Of a stretch of DNA of 64,000 bases, positions 56,971 through 64,000 are shown piece after piece. The DNA is from Photorhabdus noenieputensis. Its GTDB lineage: Bacteria; Pseudomonadota; Gammaproteobacteria; Enterobacterales; Enterobacteriaceae. The translations under genes were made by a program, and so were the position numbers. Positions within the stretch are counted from its first letter, which is position 1, and the number at the start of each line of letters is the position of its first letter. Where the stretch lies: contig NZ_RCWC01000010.1 of NCBI RefSeq assembly GCF_018448935.1, positions 1 through 64,000 on the forward strand, in the 5' to 3' direction. Under the pieces are notes generated by a model that saw nothing but the letters and a program-made list of their open reading frames with translations, did no database searches and had not been told where the DNA came from.

Positions 56971-57097
56971 TATACCCAATGGATTTCAAGATGCATCGCG
57001 ACGGCAAGGGAGAGAATCCCCGGGAGCATAGATAACTATGTGACCGGGGCGAGTGAGTGCAGCCAACAAAGAGGCAACTTGAAAGATAACGGGTATA
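56971..57097. repeat. ERIC element, complete (127 bases)
   Basis: Starts TATACCCAATGG and ends AACGGGTATA, giving matched terminal inverted repeats, and measures exactly the canonical 127 bases. The centre has AATCCCCGGGAGCATAG and CTATGTGACCGGGGCGAG. It lies between the convergent yfgD and hda genes, where its hairpin could serve as a 3' end for both transcripts. Confidence 0.95.
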
Positions 57098-57133
57098 AAT
57101 GTGATGATGGTGATGGTGATATCACCATCAACT

Positions 57134-57841
57134 TTAAAGGTGCAAAATATCCTTCACAAATGGAATCGTCAGCTTGCGCTGGGCAACTATCGAAGCGTGG
57201 TCTAATTGATTTAATGCCATAAACAGAGTCCGCATTTCTCTGTCTAATCTTTTCAGCAAAAAGCGCCCTACATCTTCTGGCAATTCAAAGCCGCGTAACT
57301 TCGCTCGCAATTGCAAGGCTTGTAATTTTTCATCATCGGAAAGCGGTTGTAATTTATAAATTTGCCCCCAATCCAGACGAGAAGCCAAATCAGGTAACTT
57401 AAGATTAATCTGGCGAGGTGGGCGATCGCCGCTAATCAGCAAACAAGTGCGACCGATCTCCAAAATGCGATTATAAAGATTGAAAATTGCCATTTCCCAC
57501 TCTTCATCACCAGCAATACTCTCAATATTATCAATACAAACCAGTGATAAGTGTTCCATGCCATCAAGCACCTCAGGGATAAAATAAGCACGTTTATCCA
57601 GCGGAACATAACCCACAGCTTCATCTTTCAGGGACAACTCAGCACAGGCGGCATGCAGCAAATGACTTCGGCCCCCACTGTCACGGGACCAGAAATAAAT
57701 ATAGCTGCCATGCGGCTGATTAATGGCCAATTTGATTGCAGCTAACAGGGTGGCATTTTCCCCCGGAAAGAAACTGGCAAAAGTTTCATCATCGGGAAGA
57801 TACAAAGGTAACGAAAGCTGCGATGGTGTGTTCAGAAGCAC
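57134..57841 (-). CDS. hda: DnaA regulatory inactivator Hda
   Basis: An AAA+ protein that, with the β clamp, stimulates ATP hydrolysis by DnaA to prevent re-initiation. The 235 residues match E. coli Hda. The N-terminal clamp-binding peptide is [11 protein letters not shown]. The AAA+ core has [17 protein letters not shown] (Walker A-like), [17 protein letters not shown] (Walker B-like), SGDRPPRQI and [11 protein letters not shown] (sensor/Arg finger region). In E. coli hda is next to uraA; here a 5.6 kb insertion separates them. Confidence 0.96.
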   Translation of the reverse strand: MLLNTPSQLSLPLYLPDDETFASFFPGENATLLAAIKLAINQPHGSYIYFWSRDSGGRSHLLHAACAELSLKDEAVGYVPLDKRAYFIPEVLDGMEHLSLVCIDNIESIAGDEEWEMAIFNLYNRILEIGRTCLLISGDRPPRQINLKLPDLASRLDWGQIYKLQPLSDDEKLQALQLRAKLRGFELPEDVGRFLLKRLDREMRTLFMALNQLDHASIVAQRKLTIPFVKDILHL

Positions 57842-58463
57842 CTCAAACAGAGCTGGTAATAAACGCCAGCAAGTTTATCACAGAAAATAGTTGTAAATGA
57901 ACTGTATAGGTAAATAATAAAAAAACTATTTTTAGGATTCAATAAGTTAAATCCTTTTCAGGCTCAGAAGCGCATAATATCTCGTCATGGCACAGAACGG
58001 ACCGCAAACTCCTATAAAATATTCCGCATGTAAAAACAGGAAAAATTTAAGTTTTCAGTTGTAGTTCTATGTTATTTAAGAACTATGTTATTTAAGAAAA
58101 AGCCATCAGATAGTGAATTTTATTCATTATTACCTCATCACTGGTTGCCAATGCTCACGGTATTAGCAAAATGCTAAATGATCAACGTCTAACTGATTTG
58201 TAAACAAACATTCACTCTTATCCCATAAGTGAAAAATCTCGCTGCAACGTCCTATATAATTTGACATTTTCACGCTATGTACACTACCTAGGTACAATAC
58301 AAACGAAGATCACATTCCATCCTTATTCCTTAAACTATTCCTGATTAATATGCGAACAAAATCGCAACATATTTAACATAAATTGCTAGTCTTAATAAAA
58401 AGTGAAAACTCTCATTAACCACTTATCCCATAAGAAACGATATAACAAACTGGAGACTGAGCA
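57842..58463. promoter_or_regulatory. Long control region upstream of the chb-type PTS operon
   Basis: About 620 AT-rich bases with no gene. It holds an exact tandem duplication of a 16-base unit CTATGTTATTTAAGAA (58067-58098) and two copies of CTTATCCCATAAG (58217-58229 and 58422-58434), the second only 30 bases before the first PTS gene. The 13-mer is a near-palindrome of the kind bound by dimeric regulators. No regulator gene accompanies the operon, so control must come from elsewhere. Confidence 0.55.
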
Positions 58464-58769
58464 ATGAAAAAAATCCTATTGTGTTGTGCGGCCGGTATGT
58501 CCACCAGCATATTGGTACAACGTATGCAAACAGAAGTGATAAAACGAGCATTGGACATTGAGATCAAAGCAGCTCCTATAGCTGAATTAGAACACCTGAT
58601 AGCCGACGTTGACGTTGTTTTACTTGGCCCACAGGTGAAGTATCAATTGGCTCATCTTTCCGCTATCGCCAAACCACACGGCAAACCAATAGACGTTATT
58701 GACATGACGGATTATGGCACTCTCCGTGGTGATAAGGTTCTCGATAAGGCATTAAGCCTGTTGGAATAA
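58464..58769 (+). CDS. chbB: PTS lactose/cellobiose-type EIIB
   Basis: The 101-residue IIB component of a chitobiose/cellobiose phosphotransferase system. The phosphorylated Cys is at position 8 in ILLCCAAGMSTSILVQ, and DVVLLGPQVKYQL is the conserved second strand. It passes phosphate from IIA to the sugar entering through IIC. It is the first gene of B-C-A-glycosidase, the order of E. coli chbBCA...F, but chbR and chbG are missing. CTGGAGACTGAGCA precedes the ATG. Confidence 0.93.
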   Translation: MKKILLCCAAGMSTSILVQRMQTEVIKRALDIEIKAAPIAELEHLIADVDVVLLGPQVKYQLAHLSAIAKPHGKPIDVIDMTDYGTLRGDKVLDKALSLLE

Positions 58770-58798
58770 GCAATTTCATCACCACTCGGAGTCCCCCC

Positions 58799-60127
58799 AT
58801 GAGTCTCTATACCTCTTTTACACGTGTCTTAGAAAGCTATATTATCCCGATTGCCGGACGAATCGGTAACCAGCGGCATATTATTGCAATGCGTGACGGT
58901 TTTATCTCAGCCATGCCATTTCTGATCATCGGCAGCATGATGTTAATTGTGGCAAACCCACCCTTCGATTTACAGACTACATCCTCATTCGGCCAGGCTT
59001 GGTTGTCCTTTGCCAAAACTCACTGGGACACCATCACTATGCCTTACTTTATGACTATGGGTTTAATGAGTGTCTTTGTTTCGGTCGGCACCGCCTACAG
59101 TTTAGCTAAATCTTACGGCTTGGACGGACTAACTTCTGCTTTACTGTCACTAATGGCATTTTTGCTAGCAGCAGCACCACAGATAGAAAACAAAATAGCC
59201 CTCGATTTCCTCGGTGGCACCGGTGTATTTACCGCATTAATTTGCGCTATCTGGTCAGTTGAAATAACTCGTTTACTAAAAAAATATAACATCACTATCC
59301 GAATGCCAAAGCAGGTGCCGCCAGCAATTGCCCGTTCTTTTGAACTTCTGTATCCAGTCATTGGTATCTTGCTGACAGTTTATCCTGCCAGCTTGCTATT
59401 ACAGAGTGAATTCAATCTACTTATTCCCTCAGCCATAATGCAGATGTTCCACCCACTCATTTCCATCGGTGATACTCTGCCTGCCATTATACTGGCGCTA
59501 CTCATTGCTAACCTACTGTGGTTTGCCGGTATTCATGGTGCCAACATTGTCACTGGCTTGATGGCCCCTATTTTTATGGCAAATATTGCTGCCAATGCAA
59601 CATTAATGGCTCAAAGTACTGCTACAACACAAATTTTTACTGACCCTTACTGGTCGTTTTATATCTGTATTGGTGGCTCTGGTTCCACACTGGTTCTGGC
59701 GTTCCTTTATCTGCGCAGCCGTTCTATACATTTGCGTACTATCGGAAAACTGAGCGTGATTCCGTCCATATTCAATATTAACGAACCACTACTGTTTGGT
59801 TCACCGATTGTGATGAATCCAACCTTATTCATTCCACTACTGGTTGTGCCATTGGTCAATGCAGTATTGTCCTACAGCACTCTGCATCTTGACCTGGTGC
59901 ATAAAATGGTCGCCCTTGCCCCCTGGACTGCGCCAGCGCCATTCGGCGCAATGATTTCCGCTGCCTGGGATTATCGTGCGGCAGTGCTAGTGCTCATACT
60001 AATGATAATCGACCTCTTTATCTGGTATCCCTTCTTCAAAATTTATGAAAAACAATTGATCAACGAAGAAGATAAACAGCGAGAAAACACAGCATCCACT
60101 GGTGTAGAAACTCAATCCCAACCCTAA
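58799..60127 (+). CDS. chbC: PTS lactose/cellobiose-type EIIC permease
   Basis: The 442-residue membrane channel of the PTS, with about ten spans (GFISAMPFLIIGSMMLIV, LLSLMAFLLAAAPQI, LLANLLWFAGIHGANIVTG, VLVLILMIIDLFIWYPFF). The sugar-binding signatures WFAGIHGANIV and SVIPSIFNINEPLLFGSPIVMNP are typical of the ChbC/CelB family. It imports and phosphorylates a β-linked disaccharide; cellobiose against chitobiose cannot be told from sequence. It lies 29 bases after chbB. Confidence 0.94.
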   Translation: MSLYTSFTRVLESYIIPIAGRIGNQRHIIAMRDGFISAMPFLIIGSMMLIVANPPFDLQTTSSFGQAWLSFAKTHWDTITMPYFMTMGLMSVFVSVGTAYSLAKSYGLDGLTSALLSLMAFLLAAAPQIENKIALDFLGGTGVFTALICAIWSVEITRLLKKYNITIRMPKQVPPAIARSFELLYPVIGILLTVYPASLLLQSEFNLLIPSAIMQMFHPLISIGDTLPAIILALLIANLLWFAGIHGANIVTGLMAPIFMANIAANATLMAQSTATTQIFTDPYWSFYICIGGSGSTLVLAFLYLRSRSIHLRTIGKLSVIPSIFNINEPLLFGSPIVMNPTLFIPLLVVPLVNAVLSYSTLHLDLVHKMVALAPWTAPAPFGAMISAAWDYRAAVLVLILMIIDLFIWYPFFKIYEKQLINEEDKQRENTASTGVETQSQP

Positions 60128-60147
60128 TTTTCGGAGGATTTGCACAT

Positions 60148-60489
60148 ATGGATTTAGAACAAGCCATTGATTTAGAAAAAACTATTGTAGAACTGCTGGT
60201 TCATGCCGGAAGCGCACGCAGTCATGCACTAATGGCATTACAACATGCCAGAAACGGTGACTTTCAAACAGCGCAAACACTGATGGCTGAATCCCAACAG
60301 GCAATCAAAGAAGCACACACGATTCAAACTACCCTCATCGGATTGGATGAAGGCTGCGGTAAATTACCTGTCAATCTCATCACTGTCCATGCGCAAGATC
60401 ACTTAATGAACGCAATGGTTATTCAAGATCTTGCCAGCGATATGATTGAACTCTATCGCCGAATACCATCACAAGAGGAAAAGGTATGA
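60148..60489 (+). CDS. chbA: PTS lactose/cellobiose-type EIIA
   Basis: The 113-residue helical IIA component. The phosphorylated His lies in ITVHAQDHLMNAM (VHAQDHLM is the family signature). N-terminal GSARSHALMALQHARNGDF is the conserved helix pair. It receives phosphate from HPr and passes it to the Cys of IIB. The gene overlaps the glycosidase start by four bases (ATGA). TTCGGAGGATT precedes its ATG. Confidence 0.93.
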   Translation: MDLEQAIDLEKTIVELLVHAGSARSHALMALQHARNGDFQTAQTLMAESQQAIKEAHTIQTTLIGLDEGCGKLPVNLITVHAQDHLMNAMVIQDLASDMIELYRRIPSQEEKV

Positions 60490-61793
60490 AACGAATCAAA
60501 ATAGCCGTTATTGGTGGCGGTAGCAGCTACACACCTGAATTAGTCGAAGGGCTTATTCAACACCAAAAAAACATTCCACTATCTGAACTGGCATTAGTTG
60601 ACATTGACAGTGGAAAACAGAAAGTAGAAATTATCGCTGCGCTTACTCGCCGTATGTTAGCCCGTCACGGCATGGAACACGTTATTATCAGCGTCCACTT
60701 CACACCAGATAACGCCATTCGCGGTGCCAGTTTTATTTTAACTCAATTGCGTGTCGGTCAGCTTCCGGCTCGCGCTGGGGACGAGCATCTGGGGCTAAAA
60801 TATGGCTTGATTGGTCAGGAAACTACCGGCGTAGGTGGCTTTGCCAAAGCATTACGCACCATCCCCGTTTTGCTGGATATTGCCCATAAAGTTGAAAAAC
60901 TTGCACCAGACGCATGGATTATTAACTTCACCAATCCAGCCGGGATAGTTACCGAAGCAATTTCCCGCTATAGCAAAGCAAAAATTATCGGCCTATGTAA
61001 TGTCCCGGTCACAATGCATCACATGATAGCTAATATGCTACAACGCCCTTATCAAGATGTGCAGCTACACTTTGCCGGGCTGAATCATATGGTCTGGGTA
61101 CATCAAGTACTGGTTGCAGGTCAGGATAAAACTCAACAGGTACTTGATATGCTATGCAATGGTGCAATCTTAACCATGAATAATATTCAAGAAGCTCCCT
61201 GGCCTCCTCCACTACTCAAGGCTCTAGGCGCAATCCCCTGCCCTTATCACCGCTATTTCTACCAAACCCGCAATATGTTACAGGAAGAGCACGAAGCCGC
61301 GGTGGAACAAGGCACTCGGGCAGAACAGGTCATGAAAGTAGAACAGGAACTATTTGAACTGTATGCTGATCCCGAGCTTGATCACAAGCCAGAACAACTC
61401 AGTTTCCGCGGTGGTGCATTCTATTCTGAGGTTGCACTGGATCTGATTTGCGCCATTCATAACAATCTCGATAGCCAATTGGTAGTCAATACTACAAACC
61501 ACGGAACTATTCGAGGTTTGCCGGACGATGCCGTCATTGAAACCAATTGTATTATTAATGCAGAAGGTGCCCACCCGCTGACGTTCGGCCGCCTGCCTGA
61601 CAGTATGTATGCTCTGACACAACAGATAAAAACCTATGAACGCTTAACAATCAAAGCAGCAGTTCATGGCGACCGCCACGCCGCGCTGTTGGCATTGATC
61701 ACTAACCCATTGGTTGCCGATATAGACATTGCTTCACCACTATTGGATGACATATTAACGATAAATCGTGATTATCTGCCGCAATTTCAATGA
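60486..61793 (+). CDS. 6-phospho-beta-glucosidase, glycoside hydrolase family 4
   Basis: A 435-residue GH4 enzyme that uses NAD and a divalent metal to split phosphorylated β-disaccharides by a redox-elimination route. The Rossmann start is [19 protein letters not shown]. The metal/substrate region has [25 protein letters not shown] (metal-binding Cys) and [10 protein letters not shown] (metal-binding His). [22 protein letters not shown] and [14 protein letters not shown] are also typical. It acts on the sugar phosphate delivered by the PTS encoded just upstream. Whether the natural substrate is cellobiose-, chitobiose- or aryl-glucoside-phosphate is open. Confidence 0.93.
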   Translation: MKRIKIAVIGGGSSYTPELVEGLIQHQKNIPLSELALVDIDSGKQKVEIIAALTRRMLARHGMEHVIISVHFTPDNAIRGASFILTQLRVGQLPARAGDEHLGLKYGLIGQETTGVGGFAKALRTIPVLLDIAHKVEKLAPDAWIINFTNPAGIVTEAISRYSKAKIIGLCNVPVTMHHMIANMLQRPYQDVQLHFAGLNHMVWVHQVLVAGQDKTQQVLDMLCNGAILTMNNIQEAPWPPPLLKALGAIPCPYHRYFYQTRNMLQEEHEAAVEQGTRAEQVMKVEQELFELYADPELDHKPEQLSFRGGAFYSEVALDLICAIHNNLDSQLVVNTTNHGTIRGLPDDAVIETNCIINAEGAHPLTFGRLPDSMYALTQQIKTYERLTIKAAVHGDRHAALLALITNPLVADIDIASPLLDDILTINRDYLPQFQ

Positions 61794-62037
61794 ATAAGCG
61801 GTACCTGATTAGTTAATTTGAAATCAGAGCAATCCATAAAATTAAAGCGATATCTGTTACTTCTGACTAACAAATATCGCTAACTGACTTTATAGCCTCT
61901 TTTTTTTGCGGTGCCGTACGCAATTATCTTTCACATTAAGTTTGAACAAGAGATTCTGTATTATACTGCGCTGAAATCAATTGATTGAAGAATACTGGAA
62001 TATAAAGTTTCAATACGTTGAAATTTTAGGAAAATCT

Positions 62038-62493
62038 ATGCCATTTAAAATAGAGAATCTCGGATATGGCGAAGCGCATATCTCAGATTTTGAGGTGTCT
62101 GGCGTGGAATATACCTTGATTATAATGGAGATTATTTCAAAGGGAGATTCTTCTGTCGTTTTGCCTGAAAATTATAGCTTCGATCTAAACAATTTTTTTG
62201 AAGTTTCATTTGATGCAAAACACAATTTACACAATAACACGCTATTTGAGAGGTATCCTACAAATAACCATTATCAGATGATAGGGATTATGTACGCAGT
62301 TGAAAGGCTGATTAATGAGCACTATAATGCGGTCAGCTCTAGTGGATACATTTTACTAGCCGCAGATGAGCGACTAAACAGAGTCTATAAGCGGTATATT
62401 AATCGATTTGTAACACAAAACGGCTTTACCATGATAGATAAGTTAGATCCAAATGGGAGGGGTTATGTCATACACACATCACGAACAAGCTGA
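62038..62493 (+). CDS. Hypothetical protein, 151 residues
   Basis: I do not recognise this protein. It is soluble and acidic, with an N-terminal β-rich part (PFKIENLGYGEAHISDFEVSG) and a C-terminal part containing AADERLNRVYKRYINRFVTQ and GYVIHTSRTS, faintly like a small acetyltransferase fold or immunity-type protein. The ATG at 62038 follows AGGAAAATCT; a longer frame from a TTG at 61981 lacks a ribosome site. It overlaps the next small gene by 29 bases, so the two form a unit. It lies in the accessory segment between hda and uraA. Confidence 0.65.
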   Translation: MPFKIENLGYGEAHISDFEVSGVEYTLIIMEIISKGDSSVVLPENYSFDLNNFFEVSFDAKHNLHNNTLFERYPTNNHYQMIGIMYAVERLINEHYNAVSSSGYILLAADERLNRVYKRYINRFVTQNGFTMIDKLDPNGRGYVIHTSRTS

Positions 62494-62635
62494 AAAAGAA
62501 AAGCTTGAGCTCGAAAAAGCAGTAGCTAAAAAAGCTGAACGTATGAGAGCTGCTTACAGCGCCCTAAAAAAATCCGAAAGAGAAGGTACTGTTCAGTATC
62601 TCAATGGAAAAAGAAACTGGTACGTAGTCCGATAA
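62465..62635 (+). CDS. Hypothetical 56-residue charged helical protein
   Basis: A short, highly charged protein: HEQAEKEKLELEKAVAKKAE and RMRAAYSALKKSEREG suggest one long helix or coiled coil, followed by a small β-like end (TVQYLNGKRNWYVVR). The strong ribosome site GGAGG four bases before the ATG at 62465 lies inside the preceding gene, which it overlaps. A terminator follows nine bases after the stop. Two-gene unit of unknown role; the size and overlap are reminiscent of toxin-antitoxin or phage-derived genes. Confidence 0.65.
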   Translation: MSYTHHEQAEKEKLELEKAVAKKAERMRAAYSALKKSEREGTVQYLNGKRNWYVVR

Positions 62636-62643
62636 ACACTTAA

Positions 62644-62668
62644 AGGGAGCTTTTCGCTCCTTTTTTCT
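62644..62668 (+). terminator. Terminator after the two small unknown genes
   Basis: Stem GGAGC / GCTCC with loop TTTTC, followed by six T. Typical intrinsic terminator. Confidence 0.85.
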
Positions 62669-62709
62669 TCATAACTAAAACCTAACACCCTAGATAATGA
62701 CTTTCTTTT

Positions 62710-62743
62710 GTATCTACTTAGTAGATACTCATACGGTTATAAT
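62710..62743 (+). promoter_or_regulatory. Promoter and palindromic operator of the mazEF-type pair
   Basis: A perfect 19-base palindrome at 62710-62728 (GTATCTAC, TTA, GTAGATAC) overlaps the expected -35 zone of a promoter whose -10 is TATAAT at 62738-62743. A looser palindromic repeat ATGTATACTTACTAGACAT follows. This fits autorepression by the antitoxin or toxin-antitoxin complex. Confidence 0.6.
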
Positions 62744-62786
62744 GTATACTTACTAGACATGAAGAAACATTTATGGAGGCATAGAC

Positions 62787-63035
62787 ATGCGCACTCAAGC
62801 AGTTTTGCAAAAATGGGGAAACAGTATTGCTCTACGATTATCGGGAAATCTGAAAACGATACCTAATCTTGAAGCGGGTGATATCGTAAACATTAACATC
62901 AGTGAAGAAGGATTAGTTATTCAAAAAGCCGTCAAGAAACGGTTAACCGAGTCTGATTTATTAAATGGCTTATCCGCTTACACTGCGCATGCTGATGAAC
63001 TGGCAGCTCCGAATCACAAGGAACTCAATTACTGA
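62787..63035 (+). CDS. MazE-type (AbrB fold) antitoxin
   Basis: An 82-residue antitoxin: an N-terminal swapped-hairpin DNA-binding domain (VLQKWGNSIALRLSGNL, LEAGDIVNINISEEGLVIQ) typical of MazE/PemI/ChpBI, and a flexible acidic tail (LNGLSAYTAHADELAAPN) that would block the toxin. GGAGG lies seven bases before the ATG. Its stop overlaps the toxin start by one base. The palindrome upstream is the likely operator. Confidence 0.88.
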   Translation: MRTQAVLQKWGNSIALRLSGNLKTIPNLEAGDIVNINISEEGLVIQKAVKKRLTESDLLNGLSAYTAHADELAAPNHKELNY

Positions 63036-63394
63036 TGTTTGTTCCTAAACGTGGAGATATTTGCTGGCTTGATTTCGAACCAACAAAAGGCAAAGAAATT
63101 GGCAAATATCGCCCAACACTCATATTATCGCATGAAACCTATAACCGACTAACTGGATTAGTTATCTGTTGTCCTATTAGCACCAGTATCAGAGGAGCAC
63201 CTACAGAAGTACCTGTTACTAATCTGGAACAACCTTGCATAGTAGCAACAACTTTGATCCAAACTCTAGATTGGCGGCAACGCAAAGTAAAATTCATCAC
63301 TGCGTCAGAACCTGGACTCCACGATGAAGTTCTGTTAAAACTCATTCCTCTCATTGGTGGCGAACATTTGCTTTCCTGCCTCCCTTACGAATAA
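63035..63394 (+). CDS. MazF/PemK-type mRNA interferase toxin
   Basis: A 119-residue toxin that cuts single-stranded mRNA at short motifs. The SH3-like fold begins FVPKRGDICWLDFEPTKGKEIGKYRPTLIL, with the conserved Arg/Gly/Asp and GKEIGKYRP loop, followed by VICCPISTSIRG with the catalytic Thr/Ser region. The sequence is intact, so it should be active. It follows the MazE-type gene with a TGATG overlap. Confidence 0.9.
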   Translation: MFVPKRGDICWLDFEPTKGKEIGKYRPTLILSHETYNRLTGLVICCPISTSIRGAPTEVPVTNLEQPCIVATTLIQTLDWRQRKVKFITASEPGLHDEVLLKLIPLIGGEHLLSCLPYE

Positions 63395-63471
63395 AATAAT
63401 GACCATCATCCCCGCCTCTTAATAATGAAAACTACCCAAAGCGGGGAAATCAGCCCAAGTTTATTGCTCTG

Positions 63472-64000
63472 TTATTTACCGTGCTTAACAGACTCAACGG
63501 AAGATTCAATATATCGTTCTTCGGGACGGAAAACAGTAACCAGACGGAAAATCAAACTCATACCGATACCAACAATCGTTGCCAGCGCCATGCCTTTAAG
63601 TTCAGCAACACCGATATTAATTTTCGCCCCACTAACGCCGATGATAAGAATCACGGAAGTCAGGATAAGATTTTGTGCTTTGTTGTAATCCACCTTGGAA
63701 TCAATCAACACCCGAATACCTGATGCACCAATCACTCCATAAAGCAACAGCGAGACACCGCCCATGACCGGAACCGGCACAGCCTGAATTGCCGCCGCCA
63801 GTTTACCGACACAGGAGAGCAAAATCGCCAGTATCGCAGCGCCGCCAATAACCCAGGTACTGTAAACCTTGGTAATTGCCATGACACCAATATTCTCACC
63901 ATAAGTCGTATTCGGTGTTGCACCAAAGAAACCGGAAATCACGGTTGATAACCCATTGGCGAACATAGAACGATGCAACCCCGGCTCTTTTAACAAATCT
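63472..64000 (-). CDS. uraA: Uracil permease, C-terminal part (cut by window edge)
   Basis: The frame is open to the window end, and only the last 175 or so residues are visible. They contain the NCS2/UraA signatures ANGLSTVISGFFGATPNTTYGENIG (substrate-binding Glu and the NTTYGEN motif) and VPVPVMGGVSLLLYGVIGASGIR, then spans LTSVILIIGVSG and GMALATIVGIGMSLIF. It imports uracil with protons. In E. coli uraA is cotranscribed downstream of upp and adjacent to hda, so this marks the return to core gene order. Confidence 0.95.
   Translation of the reverse strand, partial: DLLKEPGLHRSMFANGLSTVISGFFGATPNTTYGENIGVMAITKVYSTWVIGGAAILAILLSCVGKLAAAIQAVPVPVMGGVSLLLYGVIGASGIRVLIDSKVDYNKAQNLILTSVILIIGVSGAKINIGVAELKGMALATIVGIGMSLIFRLVTVFRPEERYIESSVESVKHGK

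Noticed and set aside
63410..63447. Terminator between mazF and uraA from CCCCGC and GCGGGG
   Set aside because: The loop is over 20 bases and no T run follows on either strand.
1..64000. CRISPR arrays, rRNA and tRNA genes
   Set aside because: I saw no regularly spaced repeat arrays, no cloverleaf with the TTCGA-type arm, and no rRNA-like stretches anywhere in the window.

Overview
The window reads as a chromosomal segment of an AT-rich enterobacterium of the Morganellaceae, most likely Photorhabdus or Xenorhabdus. The core genes follow the familiar enterobacterial order: xseA / guaB-guaA; maeB; yffB-dapE-(M15 peptidase)-ypfN / tmcA; purC; bamC-dapA / gcvR-bcp; perM; bepA-yfgD; hda; uraA. 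Three ERIC elements, a type III secretion effector-chaperone pair and a large catechol/NRPS island fit that lifestyle. The genus is inferred from this pattern; no 16S rRNA or other marker is present.

Layout. (1) 1-4936: a mobile, defence-type patch with an IS982 transposase tail, two orphan antitoxin-like genes (one frameshifted), a small XRE regulator, and a visibly GC-rich insert carrying a PaeR7I/XhoI-type restriction-modification pair, an abortive-infection protein and the 5' stub of a serine resolvase. (2) 5008-9760: guaBA and the divergent xseA. (3) 9769-16321: an iron-type uptake unit (private TonB, an exported oligopeptidase B, a TonB-dependent receptor) behind a Fur-like palindrome, with a ChaN-like lipoprotein upstream. 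(4) 16388-24983: maeB, narP, yffB-dapE-M15-ypfN, tmcA and a DUF441 gene. (5) 25082-46830: a biosynthetic island between tmcA and purC, where E. coli has ypfH-ypfJ. One arm makes and activates 2,3-dihydroxybenzoate (EntA, isochorismatase-only EntB, EntE). The other arm carries a radical SAM enzyme, a Tat-exported Ala/Val/Asn-repeat protein, a small membrane protein, a C-A-T-C NRPS, a MacAB-type export system and a free-standing aryl carrier protein. A hydrolase, a RelE-type toxin-antitoxin pair and a heterodimeric ABC exporter follow. (6) 47367-57841: purC, a Fic-domain effector with a CesT-like chaperone, bamC-dapA, gcvR-bcp, perM, bepA-yfgD and hda. (7) 57842-64000: a chb/cel-type PTS operon with a GH4 glycosidase, two small unknown genes, a mazEF-type pair and the 3' end of uraA.

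How the island may work. EntB here lacks its carrier domain, and the aryl carrier protein encoded 15 kb away is the obvious replacement. EntE would load it with 2,3-DHB. The first C domain would join DHB to the amino acid chosen by the A domain; a hand-read specificity code resembles lysine codes. The terminal C domain, in the absence of a thioesterase, could pass the product to an amine. No isochorismate synthase and no phosphopantetheinyl transferase are in the window. The same operon also encodes a radical SAM enzyme next to a Tat-leader protein with an unusual repeat region, a combination I do not recognise. That gene pair was tandemly duplicated and then decayed reciprocally: the first copy keeps the radical SAM gene and a broken precursor, the second keeps the precursor and only vestiges of the radical SAM gene. 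A foreign-looking amidohydrolase gene sits inside the broken precursor. This is the part of the window most worth following up.
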